A stretch of DNA of 5,164 nt from contig JAZDOR010000174.1 of assembly GCA_043798435.1 (NCBI GenBank), positions 1 through 5,164 on the forward strand, written 5' to 3'. Shown here piece after piece: positions 1-5,023 of this stretch. The translations under genes and the position numbers were made by a program. Each line of letters opens with the position of its first letter. The first letter of the stretch is position 1. The notes beneath the pieces are model-generated. The model did not search any database. It was not told the origin of the DNA and was given only the letters and a program-made list of their open reading frames with translations. This DNA comes from JAGUXG01 sp043798435 (GTDB taxonomy: Bacteria > UBA9089 > UBA9088 > JAGUXG01).

Positions 1-141
1 AAGATTAACCGCAGAGGTCGCAGAGGGCACAGAGAAATAAAATATCTACTTTGAATTTAACCTTATCCATAATTATCTCAGCGAACTCTGCGTTCTCTGC
101 GGTGAATAATTCCCTTTTACTTCACTTGGGTAAATAGTTAC
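1..141. mobile_element. MITE-like element E1, right part (left end outside window)
   Basis: This is a palindromic, non-coding repeat ending at 141 in a 22-bp terminal repeat (120-141, reverse complement starting GTAACTATTTACCCAAGTG). The same 22 bp are found without mismatch at 2104-2125 of element E3, in the opposite orientation. Positions 2-42, with the CCGCAGAGGTCGCAGAGG core, are also identical to the reverse complement of E3, and the opposite arm (about 86-105) carries CTCTGCGTTCTCTGCGG. The loop between the arms differs from E3. The element ends 13 bp beyond the tpiA stop codon, so the tpiA transcript would run into its hairpin. No protein is encoded. The other end and target duplication lie outside the window; the right-hand duplication should be 142-149. 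Confidence 0.85.
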
Positions 142-154
142 GAAGTTTTTGACT

Positions 155-910
155 TTATACTAAACGATTACTCACAAACTTAACAATCCTCACAAAAGAT
201 TCTACATCAAGGCTGGCACCACCAATCAAAGCTCCATCTATATTCGGTTGTGCCATAAGGCTGTCAATATTATCAGGTTTTACGCTTCCTCCGTACTGAA
301 TACAGACAGATTCTGCCAATCCCCTGTCTATCTTTTGTAAGCTCTCCCTGATAAATATGTGCATCTCTTCTGCGTCTTCTGGAGTTGCTGTCTTTCCTGT
401 ACCTATTGCCCAAATAGGCTCATAAGCTATCACTATCTTCTCTAAAGAAACACCAGAAAGCCCTTTTGTTAACTGTTGATAAACAACATTTTTCTGCCTC
501 TCTTGCTCCCTTTCTGCTTCCTTTTCGCCAATACATAGAATGGGTATAAGCCCAACAGAAAGTGCCATTTTTACCTTCTTATTTATCATTTCATCATCTT
601 CCTTAAAATACTCCCTCCTTTCAGAGTGTCCGATGATGACATACTCTACCCCAATACTTTTCAGCATATCAGCAGAGACCTCTCCTGTGTAAGCACCTTT
701 TGATTCAAAGTAGATATTCTGACCACCAACCTTAATATTTGAACCTTGACAAGCATCTACTACGGAAGGAATGGCTATAAATGGAGGGCAGAGCAGAATA
801 TCCTTATCCCGAACATCCAAGAAGAGCTTCACCAACTCCTCAGCAAACCCTCTTGCCTCAGAGGGTGTTTTATTCATCTTCCAGTTTCCAGCAATAATTG
901 GTCTTCTCAT
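155..910 (-). CDS. tpiA: Triose-phosphate isomerase
   Basis: This cytoplasmic glycolytic and gluconeogenic enzyme interconverts dihydroxyacetone phosphate and glyceraldehyde 3-phosphate. At 251 residues it has the normal family length and is complete. The active-site residues are all visible: N9 and K11 in AGNWKMN, H95 in IIGHSER, and E164 in AYEPIWAIGTGKT, which also holds flexible loop 6 (about 165-173). The phosphate-binding segments YGGSV (206-210) and GALIGGASL (226-234) are present. The start at 910 gives the usual MRRPIIAGNWK amino terminus, although no good Shine-Dalgarno sequence precedes it. It is the last gene of the minus-strand series, 56 bp after the DUF3108 gene, with a hairpin in that gap. 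Its 3' side abuts element E1. Glyceraldehyde 3-phosphate is also a substrate of the MEP pathway that ends at IspH nearby, but this may be coincidence. Confidence 0.98.
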   Translation of the reverse strand: MRRPIIAGNWKMNKTPSEARGFAEELVKLFLDVRDKDILLCPPFIAIPSVVDACQGSNIKVGGQNIYFESKGAYTGEVSADMLKSIGVEYVIIGHSERREYFKEDDEMINKKVKMALSVGLIPILCIGEKEAEREQERQKNVVYQQLTKGLSGVSLEKIVIAYEPIWAIGTGKTATPEDAEEMHIFIRESLQKIDRGLAESVCIQYGGSVKPDNIDSLMAQPNIDGALIGGASLDVESFVRIVKFVSNRLV

Positions 911-916
911 ATTTTT

Positions 917-954
917 AAGGCTTCAGGTATTTTATTGCCTGACACCTGAACCTT
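917..954. repeat. Small hairpin between the DUF3108 gene and tpiA
   Basis: TTCAGGT (922-928) pairs with ACCTGAA (944-950), and flanking AAGG (917-920) and CCTT (951-954) extend the stem across a one-base bulge. The surrounding 920-966 is made of variants of a CAGG-type unit (CAGGTATT, GCCTGACACCTG, GCCTGATACCT), so this is probably a degenerate palindromic repeat. It fills almost the whole 56-bp spacer and lies just upstream of the tpiA start. It could affect tpiA translation or mRNA processing. It lacks the T-run of an intrinsic terminator on the minus strand. Confidence 0.55.
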
Positions 955-966
955 CTGCCTGATACC

Positions 967-1647
967 TTACTTTAATACAGCCGTGATTGCTCCTGCTGAT
1001 GTTGGCACCTTAATCATCAGAGGAATCTTGCTCTCCTTTTCAAACCATATCTTTATTCCTTCTTTTTCTTTTTTTTCATAGAGGGCATCATCCGGCTCTT
1101 CTCCTACTTCATAAACATCGTAACTTTTCCCTTTTATGGTTACATTCTTTTCTTTTGCTATGATCGTTATCTCTTTCAACTCTCCTTTAACTATTAAGTA
1201 GAATTTTCCTAAACTACCTGAACAGAGGTCGATGTTCCGCAGGTAATGGATTAAAGAGATGATGTCATACGCCTTTTCTGATAGCTCTATCTCCTTCTCC
1301 TTGCCGTCTGAGGTTATGGTTATTATTTTCTTCCTTTGGTTGAACTTTACCTCAAATATACCGTGATACTTTCCTTCGTTTATCCTCTGCAGAAGATAAA
1401 CTGGAAAATATTCAGGAAGAAAGGGCTTTTTATCTAATATCACCTCTATATAGTCATCAACCTTATAGAACTTTGAGAAGAACCCATTCGTCTTTGTCTC
1501 AGATATAAGCCGTATCTTGCCATCTTCCTCCTGAACTTGTGATATTTTCTGTGTTCCTGCCTTTATTCCAAGCATTTTTACATCATAGACAAGCTCTTCG
1601 GAAAACCCCAGACAGGATATTGCCAAAAACAGAAAGACTTTTTTCAT
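967..1647 (-). CDS. Exported DUF3108-family protein
   Basis: This 226-residue protein resembles the DUF3108 family, envelope proteins of unknown function. It begins with a short signal sequence (MKKVFLFLAISCLGFSEE). Cleavage could be signal peptidase I near 16, or it could be a lipoprotein processed at C12, since AIS-C is a weak lipobox. Family-like features are GIKAGT (27-32), the DIISLIHYLR segment (128-137), and a C-terminal IKIWFEKESKIPL stretch (198-210) with W201, matching the usual 'kiWvs.d..riP' pattern. The body looks mainly beta-stranded and rich in lysine and glutamate, with no other membrane segment. Its ATG overlaps the stop codon of the zinc-ribbon gene by 4 bp (1644-1647), and no strong ribosome site precedes it, so translation is probably coupled. 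The family assignment comes from pattern recognition; the biochemical role is unknown. Confidence 0.85.
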   Translation of the reverse strand: MKKVFLFLAISCLGFSEELVYDVKMLGIKAGTQKISQVQEEDGKIRLISETKTNGFFSKFYKVDDYIEVILDKKPFLPEYFPVYLLQRINEGKYHGIFEVKFNQRKKIITITSDGKEKEIELSEKAYDIISLIHYLRNIDLCSGSLGKFYLIVKGELKEITIIAKEKNVTIKGKSYDVYEVGEEPDDALYEKKEKEGIKIWFEKESKIPLMIKVPTSAGAITAVLK

Positions 1648-1811
1648 TCTACTTTCTCTGCCTCATCTATAAGCATGATGGGAATATCATCCCTTATGGG
1701 ATACTTGAGTTTGCAGGCGGAGCATAAAAGTTTATCCTCTTTCTCAAGATACTCAATATCTCCCTTGCACTTTGGGCAAGCCAAAATCTCTAAAAGCTCT
1801 TTGTCTATCAT
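1644..1811 (-). CDS. Trm112-type small zinc-ribbon protein
   Basis: A 55-residue protein that is easily missed because of its size. It reads MIDKELLEILACPKCKGD and so on, with two cysteine pairs, C12-P-K-C15 and C30-S-A-C33, that should hold one zinc ion. It has the family's YPIRDDIPIML ending (37-47). This is the Trm112/YcaR type: eukaryotic and archaeal Trm112 activates methyltransferases, while the bacterial short forms have no settled role. The start at 1811 is supported by an ideal GGAGGT ribosome site 4 bp upstream (1815-1820). The gene ends in TGA overlapping the ATG of the DUF3108 gene, which points to a two-gene unit. Before element E2 arrived, its start would have been about 34 bp after the end of ispH. 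Confidence 0.92.
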   Translation of the reverse strand: MIDKELLEILACPKCKGDIEYLEKEDKLLCSACKLKYPIRDDIPIMLIDEAEKVE

Positions 1812-1814
1812 TTT

Positions 1815-1820
1815 ACCTCC
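1815..1820 (-). promoter_or_regulatory. Ribosome binding site of the zinc-ribbon gene
   Basis: The minus strand reads GGAGGT, then AAA, then the ATG at 1811. This fixes the start of the 55-residue gene. Together with the RBS at 4352-4357 it is one of only two strong Shine-Dalgarno sites in the window. Confidence 0.85.
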
Positions 1821-1833
1821 ATAAATAGCTGTC

Positions 1834-1853
1834 AGCTATCAGCATTCAGCTAT
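1834..1853. repeat. Left arm of the split palindrome at the ispH 3' end
   Basis: This 20-bp arm (AGCTATCAGCATTCAGCTAT) matches the reverse complement of 2365-2384 at 17 of 20 positions. The two arms were about 20 bp apart before element E2 inserted into the loop. The neighbouring bases (1827-1840) repeat the same AGCTGTCAGCTATCAGC theme, so this is a degenerate repeat rather than a unique sequence. Confidence 0.75.
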
Positions 1854-1920
1854 CAGTTATTGTTATTTTTGTAATTACTCACAAAATTGGGGAGGACTAA
1901 AGTTTTTTGACACAGATTAC

Positions 1921-2036
1921 ACGGATAAAATTTAATTTTTTTGACACTGATTAACACTGATTTTCACTGATAAAACTTAAAAATTATCAGTGTTCATCTG
2001 TGCAAATCAGTGTCTAAAATATTTCTTCATTTATAA
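1921..2036 (+). repeat. 116-bp tandem repeat, intact copy A
   Basis: It starts ACGGATAAAATTTAATTT and ends CTTCATTTATAA. Copy B follows immediately and is identical in all 116 bp once the inserted E3 and its duplicated 8 bp are removed. Most of the unit is an inverted repeat: GACACTGATT near its start pairs with AATCAGTGTC near its end, and CACTGATAA with TTATCAGTG in the middle. The lack of any difference between copies indicates a recent duplication. Confidence 0.93.
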
Positions 2037-2310
2037 ACGGATAAAATTTAATTTTTTTGACACTGATTAACACTGATTTTCACTGATAAAACTTAAAAAT
2101 TATGTAACTATTTACCCAAGTGAAGTAGAAGATAATTATTCACCGCAAAGCACGCTGAGAACGCAGAGAATTTAAAAAATTTTAAGTTTTTATTTCTCTG
2201 TGCCCTCTGCGACCTCTGCGGTTAATCTCTTCTTCAGATGGGTAAAGTGTTACAAAATTATCAGTGTTCATCTGTGCAAATCAGTGTCTAAAATATTTCT
2301 TCATTTATAA
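2037..2310 (+). repeat. 116-bp tandem repeat, copy B, interrupted by element E3
   Basis: The first 67 bp are 2037-2103 and the remaining 49 bp are 2262-2310; together they equal copy A exactly. The 158-bp interruption is E3 (150 bp) plus one extra copy of the 8-bp target AAAATTAT. In copy A the uninterrupted target is at 1980-1987. Confidence 0.93.
2104..2253. mobile_element. 150-bp MITE-like element E3, nested in E2
   Basis: This is the most precisely defined element of the window. The left end (2104-2125, GTAACTATTTACCCAAGTG...) and the reverse complement of the right end (2232-2253, GTAACACTTTACCCATCTG...) match at 18 of 22 positions. AAAATTAT is duplicated perfectly on both sides (2096-2103 and 2254-2261) and occurs once at the same place in copy A. 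The interior is a long hairpin whose arms are CACCGCAAAGCACGCTGAG and the complement of CTCTGCGACCTCTGCGG, joined by an A/T-rich loop. No coding capacity is present. It shares ends and one arm with E1. The GTAAC ends and 8-bp duplication fit IS66-family transposition in trans; that is inference from known family properties. Confidence 0.93.
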
Positions 2311-2351
2311 TCAGTGTTTATCAGTGGCTAATTCCCCAAGATTTTGAGTAG

Positions 2352-3203
2352 TTACCTTATTTTTATAGCTGACCGCTGATTGCTATTTTTTATCTCATCT
2401 ACCACTTCCTCAATCACCCAGGGTGGCGTAGATGTTCCGGCTGTGATTCCTATCTTTGCCGCTGCTGCAAACCACTTAAAGTTTATATCACCCTTTCCCT
2501 CAATATGATAGGTATTAGGGTTTATCTCCTTTGCCAATAGAAATAATCTCTTTGTATTTGCTGAACTTACCCCTCCAACTACTAAAAGTATATCAACCCT
2601 TTCTGCCAGTCTGCAAGAACTTTCTTGTAATCGTAAGACCGCTTTACATATAGTGTTATAAACCTTTATTTCAGAGGCAGTCTCCATAGCCTGACCGACA
2701 ACAGCCTTTAGATTGGAGAGTGTCTGTGTAGTTTGAGCAATTATGCCCAGCTTCTTTCCTTTTATTCTCTTTACCTCATCTGGATTCTGGACAACAAAGG
2801 CAGGATTTGCTCTGCTCACAATCCCTTCTATCTCTGGATGATTTGGATCACCCACAATCACCACAGAGTAGCCCTCCTCTGTAAGCTCCTCTGCCAGCTT
2901 TTGAACCCTTGAGACTATAGGGCAGGTGCCATCAACTATCTTCAGGTGCTTCTCCTTTGCCTTGATGAAATCCTCTGGCTGGACACCATGCGACCTGAAG
3001 ATTACTGTGCCTCGTGCAATTTTATTTATAGAATCTACTGCCTTTACCCCTCTCTCCTCTAAACTTTGGACAACCTGCAAATTATGGATAAGTGGACCCA
3101 ATGTCCAAACCTCTTTATCGGTCTCTGCAGTAGTAAAGGCAAGCTTTATCGCCCTCTTTACACCTGAGCAGAACCCGCAACCTGAAGCTATTTCTATCTT
3201 CAT
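2352..3203 (-). CDS. ispH: 4-hydroxy-3-methylbut-2-enyl diphosphate reductase (IspH/LytB)
   Basis: This iron-sulfur enzyme makes isopentenyl and dimethylallyl diphosphate from HMBPP in the final MEP-pathway step, in the cytoplasm. The three cluster cysteines are C12 (GCGFCSGV), C94 (DGTCPIV) and C186 (NTIC). Substrate-site residues are also present: H40 (LIHNLQVV), H72 (FRSHGV), H122 and E124 (NHPEIEG), T158-T159 (AQTTQT), S213-S214 and N216 (GVSSAN), and S258 (AGTSTPP). It is 283 residues long and complete. The start at 3203 places the first cysteine motif normally, but no Shine-Dalgarno sequence is visible. Residues 274-280 (SNQRSAI) are encoded by a palindromic repeat arm. The stop codon TAA (2352-2354) lies inside the GTAAC end of element E2. 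The gene follows the kinase, with E4 inserted between them. Confidence 0.97.
   Translation of the reverse strand: MKIEIASGCGFCSGVKRAIKLAFTTAETDKEVWTLGPLIHNLQVVQSLEERGVKAVDSINKIARGTVIFRSHGVQPEDFIKAKEKHLKIVDGTCPIVSRVQKLAEELTEEGYSVVIVGDPNHPEIEGIVSRANPAFVVQNPDEVKRIKGKKLGIIAQTTQTLSNLKAVVGQAMETASEIKVYNTICKAVLRLQESSCRLAERVDILLVVGGVSSANTKRLFLLAKEINPNTYHIEGKGDINFKWFAAAAKIGITAGTSTPPWVIEEVVDEIKNSNQRSAIKIR
2365..2384. repeat. Right arm of the split palindrome, coding for the IspH tail
   Basis: This is the partner of 1834-1853 (17 of 20 positions pair). On the minus strand it encodes IspH residues 274-280. It lies directly next to the right-hand TTATTTTT target copy of E2. Confidence 0.75.
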
Positions 3204-3219
3204 CTAATTTGATAGATTC

Positions 3220-3426
3220 GTAAGCGTTCAGGTAGTGTCCGAAAAGGGGATATGGAGATTATGGAAATAAGGGGATAAATTCATTGTAAATTGCAAATTT
3301 AGCATTTAGCATTTCAAATTTGCATTTTGTAATTTGCAATAATAAATTTGCAATGAATAATCTCCATATCTTCCTTATCTCCTTATCCCCCTTCTTACAC
3401 TTTTGATGTATAGACTGAACGGTTAC
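3220..3426. mobile_element. 207-bp MITE-like element E4 between kinase and ispH
   Basis: The left end GTAAGCGTTCAG (3220-3231) matches the reverse complement of the right end (3415-3426, GTAACCGTTCAG) at 11 of 12 positions. ATAGATTC is duplicated perfectly on both sides (3212-3219 and 3427-3434). The interior is a nested palindrome. GGGGATATGGAGAT (3246-3259) pairs with 3377-3390 with one mismatch, ATATGGAGATT (3250-3260) alternatively pairs perfectly with 3359-3369, and TGCAAATTT (3292-3300) pairs perfectly with 3316-3324. GTAAGCG is typical of IS66-family ends as I know them, and 8-bp duplication is the rule in that family. Without the insertion the kinase stop and the ispH start are 18 bp apart. 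No credible reading frame lies inside it. Confidence 0.92.
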
Positions 3427-3436
3427 ATAGATTCTC

Positions 3437-4345
3437 TTATTCTGCCTCAAAATGGGTCATGGCTTTGAACTGGCAATATCTGTTCCTTACCTCCTCCCAG
3501 GTGAGGTCTTTAAGTCTATCTAAGCTGAACTTTTCAACTACAAAGGAGGCCATTGAACTTCCAAAGATAATCCCTCTTCTATAATCTTCTTCAGTCTTTC
3601 CGTGAACATCAGAGAGATAGCCGATTAAACCCCCAGCGAAGGTATCCCCGGCACCAGTCGGGTCAAAGATATCTTCTATGGGATATGCAGGTGCAGAAAA
3701 GAGACCGAATTCTGAAAACATCAAGGCACCGTGTTCACCCTTTTTGATAATCACCCTGCCTGGTCCCATTGAGCGAATCTTTGAGGCGGCTTTTATCAGA
3801 TTAGACTCTTTAGTCAATTCCCTTGCTTCAGCATCATTTAAGACAAGGATATCAACCTTTTTGATTGTCTCTATCAAGGCATCTTTCTTATTCTCAATCC
3901 AGAAGTTCATTGTGTCTAAAAGGACTATTTCAGGTTTTTCTATCTGCTCTAAGACCTTAAGCTGTAACTCCGGGTCAATGTTGGCTAAGAAAACATGGCT
4001 TGATTTCTTCTGCTCATCAGAAAGAATCGGGTTAAAATCAGCAAAGACATTCAGACAGGTCTCGGTAGTGATTGCTTCATTCAGGTTATAAGTATAGTAT
4101 CCCTTCCAACGGAAGGTCTTGCCCGGGGACCTTACCAGACCAGATAAGTCTATCTCAAAACCACTTAAAGGCTGGATATTCTCTTCGGCAAAGTCCTCAC
4201 CAACCACAGCGACTAAGCTCACCGTATCAAAGAATGAAGCAGAGACTGAGGCATAAGTAGCCGAGCCTCCCAAAGCCTCCTCTCTCTCTCCAAAGGGTGT
4301 CTTTACAGAATCAAGGGCAACAGACCCAATAACTAAAACGCTCAT
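3437..4345 (-). CDS. PfkB-family carbohydrate (ribokinase-type) kinase
   Basis: A 302-residue ATP-dependent kinase of the ribokinase/PfkB fold, which phosphorylates a sugar or nucleoside hydroxyl in the cytoplasm. The N-terminal strand is MSVLVIGSVALDSV. The substrate-side di-glycine is in ALGGSATYASV (G26-G27). The C-terminal signature DPTGAGDTFAGG spans 228-239, with catalytic base D234 and the anion hole formed by GAGD. The ATP-side segment LNDAEARELT is near 169-178. The substrate cannot be read from the sequence. The start at 4345 is chosen over an upstream in-frame ATG at 4429 because AGGAGG (4352-4357) precedes it with good spacing. The longer form would also add 28 atypical residues and overlap the upstream gene. 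It was probably the immediate upstream neighbour of ispH before E4 inserted. Confidence 0.93.
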   Translation of the reverse strand: MSVLVIGSVALDSVKTPFGEREEALGGSATYASVSASFFDTVSLVAVVGEDFAEENIQPLSGFEIDLSGLVRSPGKTFRWKGYYTYNLNEAITTETCLNVFADFNPILSDEQKKSSHVFLANIDPELQLKVLEQIEKPEIVLLDTMNFWIENKKDALIETIKKVDILVLNDAEARELTKESNLIKAASKIRSMGPGRVIIKKGEHGALMFSEFGLFSAPAYPIEDIFDPTGAGDTFAGGLIGYLSDVHGKTEEDYRRGIIFGSSMASFVVEKFSLDRLKDLTWEEVRNRYCQFKAMTHFEAE

Positions 4346-4351
4346 ATTTTT

Positions 4352-4357
4352 CCTCCT
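4352..4357 (-). promoter_or_regulatory. Ribosome binding site of the PfkB kinase
   Basis: AGGAGG on the minus strand lies 6 bp before the ATG at 4345. It decides the start and excludes the longer form beginning at 4429. Confidence 0.85.
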
Positions 4358-4365
4358 AATCTTAT

Positions 4366-4375
4366 AAATAGTTAC
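4366..4375. repeat. Isolated element-end motif at the 3' end of the membrane-protein gene
   Basis: AAATAGTTAC is the reverse complement of GTAACTATTT, the outer 10 bp of the E1/E3/E5 ends. The rest of the 22-bp terminal repeat is absent and no target duplication is evident. It may be a decayed element end. It supplies the TAA stop of the gene at 4372-4836. A 10-bp match could also be chance. Confidence 0.4.
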
Positions 4376-4836
4376 AAAAAGTTTATAAACAACAGACTTA
4401 TTCCAAAAACAACTAAGGATATTGGCCACATCTTAAGAGAGACAGCAAATATAAAATAGAATGTTAAGAATAAAGCAATGAATAAGATGGATAGGTACAG
4501 AAAGATAATATTCTTAACAAAGATATTAGTGACCAAAAAACTTAAGCCTATGATTCCAAGGAATATAGGCCATAAAGTAGAAAGACTACTCCATGAGGAG
4601 CAGTTTAAGCAATAAAAAAGTATGGCAAGGAGGATGAGAAATGAACCAATCCAGATAATGGCTGGATCAGATTTCCTTTCAAAAAAGAGCATCGCAAAAC
4701 CCGCACCGATTGTAAGGGGAAGAAGCGGCCAAAGCTTGATGGCACCGCTGATAAGTGAATAATTTTCCAGGATAATAGCTGTGCCTATGATAATAAAAAA
4801 CCCAGCCAAAACACCCAATCTGCTTCTCTGCTTCAT
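4372..4836 (-). CDS. Six-helix membrane protein with repeated WP hairpins (DUF5668/LiaF-N-like)
   Basis: A 154-residue, almost wholly hydrophobic protein with about six predicted helices: roughly 7-24, 34-52, 59-77, 88-106, 110-131 and 136-154. The motif LWP or MWP recurs at 35-37, 88-90 and 136-138, each time opening a helix followed by glycine. The protein thus looks built from three helix-pair repeats, like small DUF5668 or LiaI/LiaF-type membrane domains. The C-terminal soluble part of full LiaF proteins is missing. The function is unknown; inner-membrane location is the safe inference. No Shine-Dalgarno sequence precedes the ATG at 4836, and a GTAACTATTT motif begins 3 bp upstream of it. 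The stop codon falls in an inverted copy of that motif. It ends 26 bp before the kinase start, so the two are probably cotranscribed. Confidence 0.75.
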   Translation of the reverse strand: MKQRSRLGVLAGFFIIIGTAIILENYSLISGAIKLWPLLPLTIGAGFAMLFFERKSDPAIIWIGSFLILLAILFYCLNCSSWSSLSTLWPIFLGIIGLSFLVTNIFVKNIIFLYLSILFIALFLTFYFIFAVSLKMWPISLVVFGISLLFINFL

Positions 4837-4839
4837 TTT

Positions 4840-4849
4840 GTAACTATTT
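4840..4849. repeat. Isolated element-end motif upstream of the membrane-protein gene
   Basis: GTAACTATTT here faces right and equals the outer 10 bp of the E1/E3/E5 ends, but continues GAGGGGTGTG instead of ACCCAAGTG. It may be the left end of a related element reaching beyond 4898 with E5 inserted in it, or a solo remnant. It sits where the ribosome site of the gene at 4372-4836 should be. The rest of 4850-4897 shows no gene or clear promoter. Confidence 0.4.
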
Positions 4850-4897
4850 GAGGGGTGTGCATAATTTACAATCCATCCATGATATATTTGACAATAG

Positions 4898-5023
4898 GTA
4901 ACTATTTACTCAAGTGAAGTAGAAGAAGAAACACGAAAGCCCGAAAGGGAGAAAACCCGAAAGTGAGAAAGAGAGTTGAACCACAAAGCTCACAAAGAGC
5001 ACAAAGATAGATATTAAAAATTA
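4898..5023. mobile_element. MITE-like element E5, left part
   Basis: It opens with the 22-bp end seen in E1 and E3 (4898-4919), with one change (C to T in TTTACTCAAG). The interior differs from E1 and E3: a purine-rich run of CGAAAG-type units (about 4932-4970), then AACCACAAAGCTCACAAAG (4979-4997), a cousin of the CCGCAGAG arm. No right end appears before the end of E6 begins at 5024. E5 was therefore either cut short or interrupted by E6; its right end would then lie outside the window. Confidence 0.75.

Larger units (their letters stand above)
1871..2356. mobile_element. MITE-like element E2 (composite, with internal duplication and nested E3)
   Basis: The left end GTAATTACTCACAAAATTG (terminal repeat 1871-1893) matches the reverse complement of the right end (2333-2355) at 19 of 23 positions. 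TTATTTTT flanks both sides (1863-1870 and 2357-2364), with one extra C at 2356, so I read it as an 8-bp target duplication. The interior consists of CACTGATTAACACTGA-type degenerate repeats forming a long imperfect hairpin. It contains a 116-bp block present twice (1921-2036 and 2037-2310), the second copy split by E3. Removing E3, its duplicated 8 bp and one 116-bp copy leaves a 211-bp ancestral element. No reading frame of note is present. E2 fills the 540-bp gap between ispH and the zinc-ribbon gene. Confidence 0.82.

Noticed and set aside
1..141. E1 considered as an intrinsic terminator of tpiA
   Set aside because: It forms a hairpin downstream of the gene, but no U-run follows the stem, so termination cannot be claimed from sequence.
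1921..2310. Possible CRISPR array because of repeated CACTGAT and CAGTG units
   Set aside because: The units are irregular, there are no uniform spacers, and the pattern is explained by a 116-bp tandem duplication of a hairpin element.
3246..3390. E4 hairpin considered as a riboswitch or attenuator for ispH
   Set aside because: The perfect target duplication and GTAA inverted ends identify a mobile element, and no known riboswitch motif is visible.
3259..3450. 63-residue minus-strand open frame between kinase and ispH
   Set aside because: It lies mostly inside the palindromic element E4 and runs into the kinase 3' end; its residues reflect repeat sequence and there is no ribosome site.
3678..4091. 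137-residue plus-strand open frame
   Set aside because: It is antisense to the clearly conserved PfkB kinase and has no recognisable features. The other plus-strand frames (746-962, 1539-1727, 2926-3207, 4072-4260) are rejected for the same reason.
4346..4429. Upstream in-frame extension of the kinase (28 extra residues from an ATG at 4429)
   Set aside because: It overlaps the membrane-protein gene, does not resemble a kinase N terminus, and a strong AGGAGG site marks the start at 4345.
4888..4893. TTGACA as a possible -35 box
   Set aside because: It points right, away from all genes, and no -10 box is found at suitable spacing. On the minus strand no convincing promoter pair was found before the gene starting at 4836.
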